Source: Magnolia sinica (lineage: Eukaryota; Streptophyta; Magnoliopsida; Magnoliales; Magnoliaceae). Taken from it: a stretch of DNA of 64,000 nucleotides. The translations under genes and the position numbers were made by a program. Shown here piece by piece: positions 23,096 to 33,603 of the stretch (its first letter is position 1; every line of letters starts with the position of its first letter). The stretch spans positions 70,457,501-70,521,500 of the forward strand of contig NC_080590.1 of the NCBI RefSeq assembly GCF_029962835.1, in the 5' to 3' direction. Under the pieces are notes generated by a model. The model saw only the letters and a program-made list of their open reading frames with translations, searched no databases and was not told the origin of the DNA.

Positions 23096-23402
23096 GGTTG
23101 AGTCGAGAGCGGTGATGAAGAGAGTTATCCTTGAAGGTGGTGCGGAGATTGAGGAAGAAAGAAGCAAGGCGAGGAAGGAGATGAGGCACAAGATTCGAGT
23201 GATAGCTCTCCTCTGTGGCACCGGAGCGGGCGCGGAAGCGGGCGAGAGATGCCCGTCTTACGGCTTGGAAGGGAAGGAGGATTTGGATCTTCGAGGCCTT
23301 GTTAAACATAAGTTTAAGAAGGTGACTCGAACTCTGAAGTCTATCCTGTGTTGCTTGCAGGATAAGGGTGCTCCGCCTCCATTCCCTGATTCTGACGAGT
23401 AG
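23082..23402 (+). CDS. Overlapping basic/acidic ORF, possible C-terminal part of the extra ORF
   Basis: An ATG at 23082 overlaps the end of the previous frame by 14 bases in the +1 frame. It reads MPQSEVESRAVMKRVILEGG, a charged helix-like stretch (EIEEERSKARKEMRHK), then ends LQDKGAPPPFPDSDE. The composition suits a coiled-coil tail of the preceding protein, separated by a one-base frameshift, rather than an independent gene. Comparison with other copies of the family would settle which. Confidence 0.45.
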   Translation: MPQSEVESRAVMKRVILEGGAEIEEERSKARKEMRHKIRVIALLCGTGAGAEAGERCPSYGLEGKEDLDLRGLVKHKFKKVTRTLKSILCCLQDKGAPPPFPDSDE

Positions 23403-23717
23403 CTGTCGTCGTGGCCGTCCTTTGCTTTGTTTGTTGTTTTCTTTCTGTGTGTAGCCATTGTTGACTTTATAGTTGGAGTTGTTGTAGTAGTTGTAGTTGT
23501 TTGTGGTTGTTGTAGTTGCTGTGGTTGTTTGAAGTGTTAGATGTTGTTGTCTGTATGCTTTCCTAGTCGTGATTCATGTATTGCTGCACTACTTGTATTG
23601 TGACGATTTTGATTAATGGAATGCATGTTGTTTGCCTTTGGAGTTGTGCTGTGTTATTGTGTGGATAGATTATGTGACGTAGAATCTGACAGGTTGTATC
23701 CTCTGTTGAATGTAGGG
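23403..23717 (+). other. Spacer between the extra ORF and gag
   Basis: GT-rich (GTTGTAGTTGTTTGTGG repeats at 23470-23530). No ORF. Could hold a second splice acceptor or internal initiation signal for gag; nothing definite is visible. Confidence 0.5.
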
Positions 23718-24790
23718 ATGCCTCCTAAGGGTTCGAAGTTTTCGGCCCGTCTCTCTTTGATTGAGTCGCTTGCTGGGGTTCCTCCCTTGAGTGATAGCCA
23801 GTCAAATCCACAGGCGGGTCCATCTCGTGCAGGTGTTGGGTCGACACCTATGGCTCCTCCAGTCACACCCTCGGTTCCTGAGCCGAGCCGTGCACCTTCG
23901 TCTGCTTCACCTGCTGATATGTTTGAGCAGATGATGTTGTTGATGCACGATTGAGCGGCAGCGGCGAGTTCCTCTCTTCCATGGTGCATCTTTGCTCGGT
24001 CGGTGGGGGTGACTCCACTGTTTCACCTATGCCTCCATCTGGAGTGCCAGTGCGAGCGATTCGAGCGATTCCCGCGCTTGCGACCTCCTACTTTTGTGGG
24101 TTCTCATAGCCCCAGGAGGCCGAGTATTGGATAGACCGCATCTCTAAGATGATGAGACCACTGCATTATTGAGGTCGAGCCGGTTGAGCTTGCCACCTTC
24201 ATGTTTGAGAAGGAGGCCGATCTGTGGTGGGACGGTGTTCTTCGCACTATTGTCGAGGAGGATTTTGTTTGGTCGTGCAGGCGTTTGAGGCGGCTTCCAC
24301 GAGAAGTATTTCCCGATTACGTGCAGACATGAGAAGGAGAGTGAGTTCCTTCGCCTCGGCCAGGGAAGGTTGTCGGTGACGGAGTATGAGAAGCGGTCTG
24401 AGTTGGGGCGGTATGTTCCTTTGATCTGGGTGATCGGCCGATGAGGATGCGGCGTTTCTCGGAGGGATGAGACCCGAGATCCGATCGAAGATTTGTTTGT
24501 GCTAGCATTTCTTCTTATGCGGAGTAGTGAGCATGTCCTTGCGAGTAGAGCGGGACGGGATAGGGCGTCCCGCATGCGAGCACCGATGGTTCCTAGGCGC
24601 GCCGGACTTTCGGTGCACCTTTCCTCGGCGAGGCCGCGAGCGATTCTCCTCCAGGCGTTTCCGCCGCCCGCTCGGAGATGAGAGCGATCTTCGATGTTCC
24701 TATTGTGGGAAGACGGGGCACTTGGACCTTTTTGCTTCTCCCTTATGCGAGCCGGTGGTTTTACTCCACCCAGAGGGTTAGCCGTCCGAT
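23718..24790 (+). pseudogene. gag: Tekay gag, broken
   Basis: ATG at 23718 (MPPKGSKFSARLSLIESLAG), a Pro/Ser/Ala-rich N-terminus (SVPEPSRAPSSASPADMFEQ), then the first stop at 23952. Beyond it the retrotransposon gag domain is recognisable in shifting frames: RLRPPTFVGSH, VELATFMFEKEADLWWDGV (24185-24240), and a zinc knuckle CSYCGKTGH near 24695-24725 whose final Cys is absent. Several stops and small deletions make it inactive. Confidence 0.85.
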
Positions 24791-24862
24791 GCCTCGGGTT
24801 ATTTCTCCTCCACCTCTTCGATCGGCGCCGGCTCATCCATCCTTGAGACTGCGGTTCCTGGC

Positions 24863-25272
24863 TTGAGGCCACCTCGGCCCATGGTTCCTCGCGAATCGTC
24901 GGCGAGCTCGTGTTCATGCGCTTTGGTGAAGCGCCTATGTCGACTTAGTGCCGAGGTCCTTCGAGTGACGGCGCAATTGGGTATTCCCGTTTCTGTGCTA
25001 GTGGATACACGGTCCACTACTTCTCTTATATCTTATGCGGCGATTAGGCGTTTGGGTTTGAGATCTGTTCCTATGCAGGAGTGACGCTTACTACCGCTAC
25101 GGGGATTTCCTCTGCTTTGGGCAAGCGTTGTTTGGATTGTTTGGTCGATCTTGGAAGTGGATCGATCCGTGTTGATTTGTTAGTCCCACCGCTTTATCAC
25201 TACGATGTTATTATGGGTATGGATTGGCTCACGAGGATGCGGCTGAGATTGATTGTGAAGCTAGATCGGTGA
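24863..25272 (+). pseudogene. pol: Tekay aspartic protease, mutated
   Basis: Two open pieces. The first has the active-site loop VLVDTRSTTSLIS (about 24994-25032), where the essential DTG/DSG has become DTR. The second has LLVPPLYHYDVIMGMDWL, the conserved end of gypsy proteases. A stop at 25081-25083 separates them. Confidence 0.85.
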
Positions 25273-25329
25273 CGATCCATGGACCTGAGGGCGAGACTGT
25301 TACTTTCCCAGTTCAGGTTAATTACCCTC

Positions 25330-26280
25330 TTCGTATTGATTATTATTCTTCTCTGTTGGAGAGTTCGGCCGAATCGGCGTTAGTTAGTACGCCGGTAGTT
25401 CGGGAGTTTGAAGATGTGTTTGAGTCGATTCTGGATTACCTCCTCGGCGTGAGATTAATTTTTCTATCGATCTTATGCAGTGCGGCGCCCATTTCTTTAC
25501 CCACCTATCGTATGCCTCCAGTGAAATGGAGGAGTTGAGGAAACGAGATAGATGGTTTATTGGATTTGGGTTTTATTCGGCCTAGTGTGTCTCCTTGGGG
25601 AGCACTTGATTTGTGAAGAAGAAGGATGGTTCCTTGCGATTGTGTATTGATTATCGCGAGGTTGAATTTGGTAGCTGTGAAGAATAAGTACCCTTTGCCG
25701 GGATTGATGATCTGTTTGATCGGTTGAAGGGGACGGTACTTTTCGAAGGTTGATCTCGATCGGGTATCATCGATTGCGCGTCGAGGATGGGGGCGTCCGA
25801 AGACCGCTTTCGAGGACCGGCCGGTCATTATGAGTTCCTTGTGATGTCGTTCGATCTGACGAACCACCGGCCGTGTTCATGGATCGATGAACAGGGTGTT
25901 TCGGCCATTCTTGTTCGATTCGTCATTGTCTTTATCGATGACATCTTGATTTATTCGGCGAGTCGGGCGAGCACGAGGAGCACTTAAGAGCGGTTTTGGA
26001 TACTCTTAGGAAGCATCGGCTCTTCGCACAGAAGTGTGATTTCCGGAAAGAGGAAGTCAAGTTCTGGGACATGTGGTGTCCAAGGAAGGAATAGCCGTCG
26101 ATCTTGCCAAGGTAGGCTGCGGGTGCGGGGTAGACGGCTGGTTCGATTCGAGGTAAGGAGTTTTGGTCTTCGAGGCTATTATCGACGCTTTATTCGGGAC
26201 TTCTCGAAGATTGCCAGACCGTTGTCGCAGGTGACACGGAAAGATTTGAAGTTTGCTTGGAATGAGCGGCGGAGTTAGCT
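25330..26280 (+). pseudogene. pol: Tekay reverse transcriptase, fragmented
   Basis: Runs from YRMPPVKW through SPWGA, KKKDGSLRLCIDY, KNKYPLP, HYEFLVMSFDLT and VIVFIDDILIYS (catalytic FIDD at about 25931-25960) to RRFIRDFSKIARPLSQVTRK. These motifs lie in at least five frame segments. Compared with the expected spacing, short pieces of roughly 2-17 bases are missing at many points (for example after GGGGAGCAC at 25600). Confidence 0.88.
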
Positions 26281-26576
26281 TTTCAAGAGGTGAAAGGACA
26301 AGTTGACGTCCGCCCTTGTGTATTGCCGAGCAAGGGGTTAAGTATATTATATATACCGACGCCTCTCGCGTTGGCATGGGTTGTGTCCTTATGCGGAAGG
26401 ACAGGGTGATTACTTATGCTTCGCGTCGATTGAGGAAACACGAAGAGAATTACCCTACGCACGACATGGAGTTAGCAGTTGTCATCTTCGCATTAAAGCT
26501 TTGGAGACATTACCTCTATGGTGAGGAGTTCGAGCTCTTTTGCGACCACAAGAGCCTTAAGTATATTTTCACCTAG
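26281..26576 (+). pseudogene. pol: Tekay RNase H domain, locally open
   Basis: The frame at 26316-26573 reads [40 protein letters not shown] and [20 protein letters not shown]. The first Asp (TDAS), Glu (DMEL) and third Asp (CDHKSL) of the catalytic set are all present. It ends in a premature TAG at 26574 where the family reads on into the connection to integrase. Confidence 0.88.
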
Positions 26577-26619
26577 CGTGATTTAAATGAGGCAGCGCAG
26601 ATGGATGGAAACATTGAAG

Positions 26620-27800
26620 GACTTCAAGTTCGATGTTTCTTACCATCCGGCAAGGCGAACCTTGTGGCGGATGCGTTGAGTCGTAAGAAGGCTATTGAGT
26701 TTGCGGCTCCTCTGATAGAGTGGGATATGTTGGAGTTCGTGCGTGATTTTGAGCGAAGCTTACGGTGGTTGAGCCGTATAAGGTTATCGCACACATTCGT
26801 GTACTGCCCCCTTATCGCGAGAGGATCGTTGCAGCTCAGGCGGATGATGAGCTTTTGGTGAAGATGAGCGGCGGGTTGGTACGGATGGGAACTCATTGGA
26901 GTGTTAGTTACGATGGGGGCCTACATTTTCGTGGCGGTTATGTGTTCCTCCCTGACTTGAGGCGGGAGGTTCTCGAGTTAGCCCATAGTTCTAAACTTGC
27001 GATGCATCCGGTAGCACGAAGATGTATCGGGATATGAAGAGGTCTTATTGGTGGGACAATATGAAGGTCAATTCTGAATTTGTTTCTCGTTGTCTCACGT
27101 GCCGGCAGCTAGGCAGAGCATCGCCGACCTCTGGGTTGCTGCAGCCCATGCCCATAGGTGAATGGAAGTGGGATTTCATCTCTATGGATTTTATTTATGG
27201 GTCCGAGGACGAGGAAGGGATATGACTCTATTTGGGTGATCGTCGATCGATTAACGAAGTCGGCGCATTTCTTACCGATCGAGTCACTTACTCTGCTGAC
27301 GAGTTGGCTAGGTTGTATATCAAGGAGATAGTGCGGGTCCATGGCGTCCCATTGGAGATGTGTTTGATAGAGACACGCGTTTTACATCTATCTTTTGGAC
27401 TCGTATCCGGGAAGCAATGGGTGTGAAATTCAGCACCGCATTTCATCCGCAAAAGATGGGCGACGGGGCGCGTGAATCAAGTCCTGGAAGATATGTTGCA
27501 AGCTTGTGTTTTGGATTTCAAGGGCAGTTGGGATCTGTCTCTCAAATGCAGAGTTCGCGTATAATAATAGTTTCCAAAGGAGTATCGGCATGGCTCCCTA
27601 TGAGGCGTTGTATGGTCGCCGTGCAGAGCACCACATTGTTGGGCAGAAATTGGTGAGCGTAGTTTGCTTGGCCCGGAGTTGGTGCAGGTGACTTCAGAGA
27701 AGGTTGACATCATTCGACATCGACTTGCAGCGGAGAGCGGAAGAGTTATCCGATACGAGGCGTCGACCCTTGAGTTGAGGTGGGAGACCATGTTTTTCTG
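26620..27800 (+). pseudogene. pol: Tekay integrase, broken
   Basis: N-terminal zinc finger: LELAHSSKLAMHP with CLTC (27085-27100), split by a frameshift at about 27015. Catalytic core: WKWDFISMDFIYG (first Asp), then FDRDTRFTSIFWTRIREAMG (second Asp, 27360-27420), then RVNQVLEDML, where the codon expected to give the catalytic Glu reads GGG. The core and C-terminal part (PYEALYGRR) switch frames at several places. Confidence 0.85.
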
Positions 27801-27846
27801 AAGGTCTCTCAAGGGAGTTCTGTGGTTCGGTAAGAAGGGAAAGCTG

Positions 27847-28209
27847 ATGCTGAGATTTATTGGTCCATTTCAAGTTCTGGATCGAGTGGGAGCGGTAGCA
27901 TACCGCCTTACTTTGCCCACACCTCTTGCGGGCGTGCATAACGTATTTCATGTTTCTATGCTGAAGAAGTACGTTCTTGATCCTTCGCATATTATCAGTT
28001 GGGAGCAAGTGCAGTTGAGTGAGGATGCCACTTATGTATTGCGACCGACGCGTATTCTCGACAGGAAGGAGCAGGTATTGCGTAGCAAGGTTATCCCTCT
28101 TGTAAAGGTGCTATGGACGCATCATGGTGTGGAAGAGGCTACTTGGGAATCTAAAACTGAGGTCAGGAAGACTTACCCTCTGATCCTTGAGGAATTTATG
28201 AAGGTATGA
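27847..28209 (+). pseudogene. pol: Tekay integrase C-terminus with chromodomain
   Basis: Open frame of 120 codons: FIGPFQVLDRVGAVAYRLTL and HNVFHVSMLKKYVLDPSHII (integrase C-terminal GPF/Y-type module), then the chromodomain VLWTHHGVEEATWESKTEVR ending YPLILEEF. Chromodomains of this clade direct integration towards particular histone marks. The GVEEATWE core is complete. It is locally intact but lies downstream of a broken pol. Confidence 0.88.
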
Positions 28210-28232
28210 ATTTCGAGGACAAAATTTTCTTT

Positions 28233-28244
28233 AAGGGGGGGAGA
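28233..28244 (+). promoter_or_regulatory. Polypurine tract
   Basis: AAGGGGGGGAGA directly before the 3' LTR; primes plus-strand DNA synthesis. Confidence 0.85.
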
Positions 28245-28245
28245 T

Positions 28246-31200
28246 TGTAACGACCTTGGAAATTTTGTGTTAATCTTTCCTTAAGTAGTTGTTTTTGGGG
28301 TAATTAGCGCTATACTCGATTGCTTGTGAAATTCGCATCAATCACTTTAAATTGTATCTGCATGGCTCAAAACTTGTAGATTAGTTAGCGCTACGTTACT
28401 CTACTGGGATCCATCGCTAAATCCGGTTGTTCTAATTTTTGGAAGATCCGGATCGGACCTGGACCGCGGTCCGATAGCGATGATCTTATGCTATTGCGGT
28501 CACTGAGTTGGCTTGACCATCACCTCAAAATCAAGTCCATGTGATGTTCTGGGTCGATTTGTTTGAGCTCGGAGTGAAGAGTGTGAGAATGGTTGGATAT
28601 TCAATAAGTTTTTATGAATTTTCCGCGACGATTTTAAGCTATCGGACCGTTGGATTCTGACCCAATTTCCCCCTCGGATGCTCGGGCATATCCTTGTGCT
28701 TGTGGACTGATCGATTTTGTGACCGTTGAATTGAGTGTGGTCCGCCACGGTTGATCAAAAATCACCTTGACCTAGATCCATGGTCGGTGAGCTTAAGTCC
28801 GACCTTTCTGGTTATAGGCCCACCAAGTGCTTCGTTGGATCGCGAGAGGGGTTTTGGTTATACTTTAAGTATACCTTGACCCTGGGGTTATTTTCATCAA
28901 TATGAGGCCTATTTATAGTCCTTAAACCCTAGCTCTCTTTTCCATACGAATTTTCTCTAACCCTAGCTTGGAAAGAGAGTAGAAAAGAGAGAGATAGTGA
29001 GAGAGAAGTTGGTGAATCATCTTGGATTCTTTCTTGTTCTTCTTCATCTTTGAACCTTCACTTTGAATCATTATTCTGACGATTTTGAGTTCATCTTGGG
29101 GTAAGTTAACCTAACCCTAATCTATGTTAGAGCTTAGATTAGTCTTGGTATTGTTGTATCTCATTTCTATCATTGTTTTAGGGTATTCTATCGCCGTTGA
29201 CGAAGACAACTCGTCTGAAATCAGTTTGGTGTTCTTTCCTTGCTTAAGGTGCGGACTTTAAGTGTATAGGTTATGGTTTTCAAGGCTTTCAATGCCAGTG
29301 AATGATTTATTCTTGTTATGGATGAGATTTCACATGCCAAATGTTGTGTTTACGTTGCTTTCCTGATATGCATGTGTTATATTGAGATTTGTGTATTCTT
29401 TGTGTATGTATAAAGTACCGTATACATATAAATTATGCACTTGTGTTTGCCATGATTATTTGTCATGTATGCATGCTAGATGTGTGTATGACAGCTCCTT
29501 GGTAAAAGGAATTGTCCTAATGCATGTTTTTCAACATACGTCATGTATGTTGTGCTATATATTCTAAGTGTTTGTAGAAATGCATGAATGATCTAAAGTG
29601 TAACTTATTACACTAATTGCGAGCGTTGAGAAGTGATTCTCAACACTCCTATTGATGTGCATGATTTCCTTTATGCAAGTTACATTCCATGTTATTTAAA
29701 TTCAAGCATTTCATATGCTTACATTTATGTTAAGTTGATATTCTTCAAATGTCTATGCACCATGATTTGAGTTGTTGTTCCTTTACTGTTTTACATCCAA
29801 TATGAACATCTGTAGTAGTGTAATGTGTTTGGGACTATGCATTAGTCCAGGAAATCGGTAATCGACCCTATGTTCGTGGTTGAGGTTGCTTTTGCCACGT
29901 AGGACGTATTAGACGAACCCGAGCCGTATTAGACTTGTCGGCAGTGGTTTGGCCACGCGGAGTGTTTGCACACTCTATGTCGCTCAACTCAACGTGCGCT
30001 TGTGCTAGTCGAGTTCGTCAAGTAACCCGATGTATGTTCACCATGTATGGACGCTATTGCTTGAATCTAGGGTACCGAACTTACCAGTGAAATCCTAATA
30101 ACTATGGTACCTCGATCCGCTAAGACTCATGAGCCGGGCATGGTGGTATGGGACACCGTGGTTGAGCTGTCGGCCTACGCTGAGGTGACAAGCCTCCCCG
30201 TAGTGACTAGTGAGCAACTAAACTCGTGAGCCGATTATGGTGGTATGGGACACTATATTCGTGCTGTCGGCCTACATTGATTGGTGACGAGCCCTTTGTA
30301 GTGACCTCGAGCATACCTGGATACCGCAATGAGGTGACGAGCCGAACTGTGGTAATAAGGGTATGAAAGGCATGCATTGATTGGTGACGAGCCCTTTGCT
30401 ACGACCTCAAATATATGATCGTATGAGACGACTAGGATTGACGACCCTAGAATGGATCACTGTTTGGATGGTGACATGAGGAAGGTATCTTAGCTTCCCA
30501 ATCCTGCTGTGTGAAATGGACTAATAACAACTTGGTAATCATATCCATGCACCGCATTTGCATGTGCTTTGTAGATGTGGCGCACTTTGAGGTGGTGTCA
30601 TGCGTAACATAGGATGAAAACGCTGAGGGTGTACGTGTGAGGGCACGCATCATTTTGCATACATCCTTGCATTAACAAGAGTACTTAGGATTTATTTAAA
30701 TGTTCTGCTTTATCATTACTGCTTGATTGAACTGATAACATGTTAACCAGTGCCTTATTGTTCCACTGAGTTGATCACTCACTCCCACGTTTTTGGGGCG
30801 GTGTTAAACACCCACCAGACTCTGTCTTAGGTTCTGATGTTGCAGATGTTGATGCGACTTCTGAGGCAGAGCGGGAGATTGATGATGATGAGGCTACCTT
30901 CTCTTATATGCAGTTTTCAGATGGGTTCTAGCGAGCCTTGGTCTGATGCGCGGGATGCTGGGATTATTTTTGGAAATTTAAATGATGTAACTTGATACTT
31001 ATAATTTTGTTAAATAACACTTTCATACGACCTGGTTTGTATATGTACTTCAGGGATTTACACTTGTACACATATTTTTCTATAAGTCTTCCGCTTGCTT
31101 TATTCACTTATCCTTGAATCATATCTGTGTTTTGGCTTAATCTATTCCATGTTTTATGCACTAATACAGCCAACATACATCCATCATTAAATATGTTGCA

Positions 31201-31263
31201 TAAGTGATGTTTTGGAACTCGGGAGCTGAGTTATGCTCGACCCCCAAATTTCAGGGCATTACA
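28246..31263 (+). repeat. Tekay element 3' LTR, 3,018 bp
   Basis: Collinear with the 5' LTR. From about 28866 on, the two LTRs differ only by scattered substitutions, mainly transitions (roughly 98% identical by eye). The first 620 bases instead have many small deletions relative to the 5' LTR (682 bases for the same span). TSD AAACC follows. Confidence 0.93.
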
Positions 31264-33025
31264 AAACCCGAACTCGAACCTGAACTTGATTTCCTAAACC
31301 TAAACCTTAACCTATTCTCAATTCCCTAAACCTTAACCTATAACCTAACCTAAACCTAAACCTACCTACGCTTATAACCTAAACCTAAACCTATAACCTA
31401 AACCTAAGCCTAAAACCTAAACCTAAACCTAAAACCTAAATGTATTCTCAAATCCCTAAACCTAAACCTACACCTAATCCTAATCTCAACTTCCTAACCT
31501 AAACTTAAACCTAAACTTGAAAACCCAAACCTAAACCCAATCCCGAACCTGAACCCGATTTCCTAAACCTAAACCTTAACTTATTCTCAATTCCCTAAAG
31601 CTATAACCTATATAACCTATAACCTAAACCTAAACCTTAACCTAAACCTATAACCTATACCTATACCTTAACCTAAACATATAACTCGAACCCAAACCTG
31701 AACCTGAATTCCTAAACCTAAACCTAAACCTAAACCTAAACCTATAACCTAACCTAAACCTAAACCTATAACCTTAACCTTTAACCTATAACCTTAACCT
31801 AAACCTATAACCTATAACCTAACCTAACCTAAACGTAAACCTAAACCTATAACCTGAACTTATAACCTAAACCTATTCTCAAATCCCTACACCTATAACC
31901 TAAACCTATTCTTAAATCCCTAAACCTATAACCTAAACCTCAACCTTTAACCTATAACCTAAACCTATAACCTAAACCTCAACCTTTAACCTATAACCTA
32001 AACCTATAACCTATAACCTAAACCCAAACCTAAACCTAAACCTTAACCTATAACCTAAACCTATTACCTATAACCTATAACCTAAAACCTATAACCTAAA
32101 CCCAAACCTAAACTCGATCTCGAACCCAAACCCGATTTCCTAAACCTAAACCTTAACCTATTCTCAATTCCCTAAAGTTATAACACATAACTTAAACCTA
32201 AACCTAAACCTAAACCTAAACTTATAACCTTAACCTAAACCTAAAACCTAAATGTATTCTCAAATTCCTAAACCTAAACCTACACCTAATCCTAATCACA
32301 ACTCCTTAACCTAAACCTAAACTTGAAAACCCAAACCTAAACCCGAACCCAAACCCGAACCTGATTTCCTAAACGTAAACCTTAACCTATTCTCAATTCC
32401 CTAAACCTTAACCTATAACCTAACCTAAACCTAAACCTATAACCTACACTTATAACCTAAACCTAAACCTATAACCTAAACCTAAGCCTAAAACCTAAAC
32501 CTAAACCTAAAACCTAAATGTATTTTCAAATCCCTAAACCTAAACCTACACCTAATCCTAATCTCAACTCCCTAACCTAAACTTAAACCTAAACTTGAAA
32601 ACCCAAACCTAAACCCGATCCCGAACCCTAACCCGATTTCCTAAACCCAAACCTTAACCTATTCTTAATTCCCTAAAGCTATAACCTATATACTATAATC
32701 TATAACCTAAACCTAAACCTATAATATAAACCTAAACCTTAACCTAAACCTATAACCTTAACCTAAACCAAAACCTATAACCTAAACCTTAACCTATAAC
32801 CTATAACCTAAACTTATAACCTATAACCTAACCTTAACCTATAACCTAAACCTATAACCTATAACTTAAACCTAAACCTAAAACCTAAATGTATTCTCAA
32901 ATCCCTAAACCTAGACCCACACCTAATCCTAATCTCAACTCCCTAACCTAAACCTAAACCTATACTTGAAAACCTAAACTTGAAAACCCAAACCTAAACC
33001 AGATCCTGAACCCGAACCTGATTGA
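31264..33025. repeat. Degenerate telomere-like CCTAAA tract, block 3
   Basis: Direct continuation of block 2 after the Tekay element. Marker phrases TGTATTCTCAAATCC at about 31441, 32255, 32519 (variant) and 32889 each head a stretch CTAAACCTACACCTAATCC ... CTTGAAAACCCAAACC, giving a higher-order unit of several hundred bases. Confidence 0.9.
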
Positions 33026-33603
33026 TGTAATAATGTAGCCCAATCACATGGCAACAAATAAGAAAATCTTGCGTTGTTGGAAAGCATACTCCAACTCAAG
33101 CATCACAATACATCTATTTCCATCTCCACTATCTCTTATAGCATAGAATATTTGAGATTTGGATTTATCTCATTTTTAGAGTCATGTCCTAACACAATAT
33201 GATAATATTAATAGACAAGGTGGATTTGTCACCAACATTATTCCAAGACCCATATAACTTCTCCTTATAGGAAGTTGGGTAGGGCACATGAATATGATAA
33301 TATTAATAGACACGGTGGATTTTACAAAGCTTTAATTTTTGTTGTTGTTTCTATTAACTTGAATTGAAACACTTTTTTGCATTATTTGATTGCATTAGTT
33401 TTATTTTAATGATCAGTTTTATTTTAAAAAAGTGTGCCCACTTTTTTTAGAAAAAAAAAGCGAATGAAGTTTCTGAAATTCTTCATGATTCTGAATTATA
33501 ATGTTTTGTTGGTTGAATATTTTTTATTAGATGAAAGACATGAAAAGAAAATTGTTACTGATTTTTTTTTTCTTTTTTTATTATTTTTAATGCAAGAAAT
33601 TTT
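33026..33603. other. AT-rich unassigned DNA of the CACTA-like unit
   Basis: No ORF. A 30-base phrase (AATATGATAATATTAATAGA, then CACGGTGGATTT) occurs twice, about 91 bases apart (33200, 33291). Confidence 0.5.

Larger units (their letters stand above)
18238..31263 (+). mobile_element. Full-length Tekay/Del-type chromovirus (Ty3/gypsy), 13.0 kb, with extra ORF
   Basis: LTRs 18238-21333 and 28246-31263 both start TGTAACGACCTTGG and end in TTACA. TSD AAACC is at 18233-18237 and 31264-31268, and the flanking CCTAAA tract rejoins perfectly. Order: 5' LTR, initiator-Met PBS, leader, an extra ORF (22139-23095), gag, protease, reverse transcriptase, RNase H, integrase, chromodomain, polypurine tract, 3' LTR. 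The C-terminal chromodomain and long LTRs place it in the Tekay/Del clade. Gag-pol is broken by many small deletions, while the extra ORF and most of both LTRs are clean. It is the youngest recognisable layer of the nest. Confidence 0.93.

Noticed and set aside
24144..24917. 257-codon minus-strand ORF
   Set aside because: Antisense to the Tekay gag/pol remnant, rich in Arg/Ser/Pro, with no domain. It is a shadow of the coding strand's codon bias.
24863..28209. Endogenous pararetrovirus (caulimovirid) copy
   Set aside because: The domain order protease-RT-RNase H-integrase-chromodomain, with flanking LTRs and TSD, is that of a Ty3/gypsy retrotransposon; no movement protein or viral coat motif is seen.
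15200..33025. Functional telomere or chromosome end
   Set aside because: The unit is degenerate, the tract is internal to a transposon and flanked on both sides by kilobases of other repeats.
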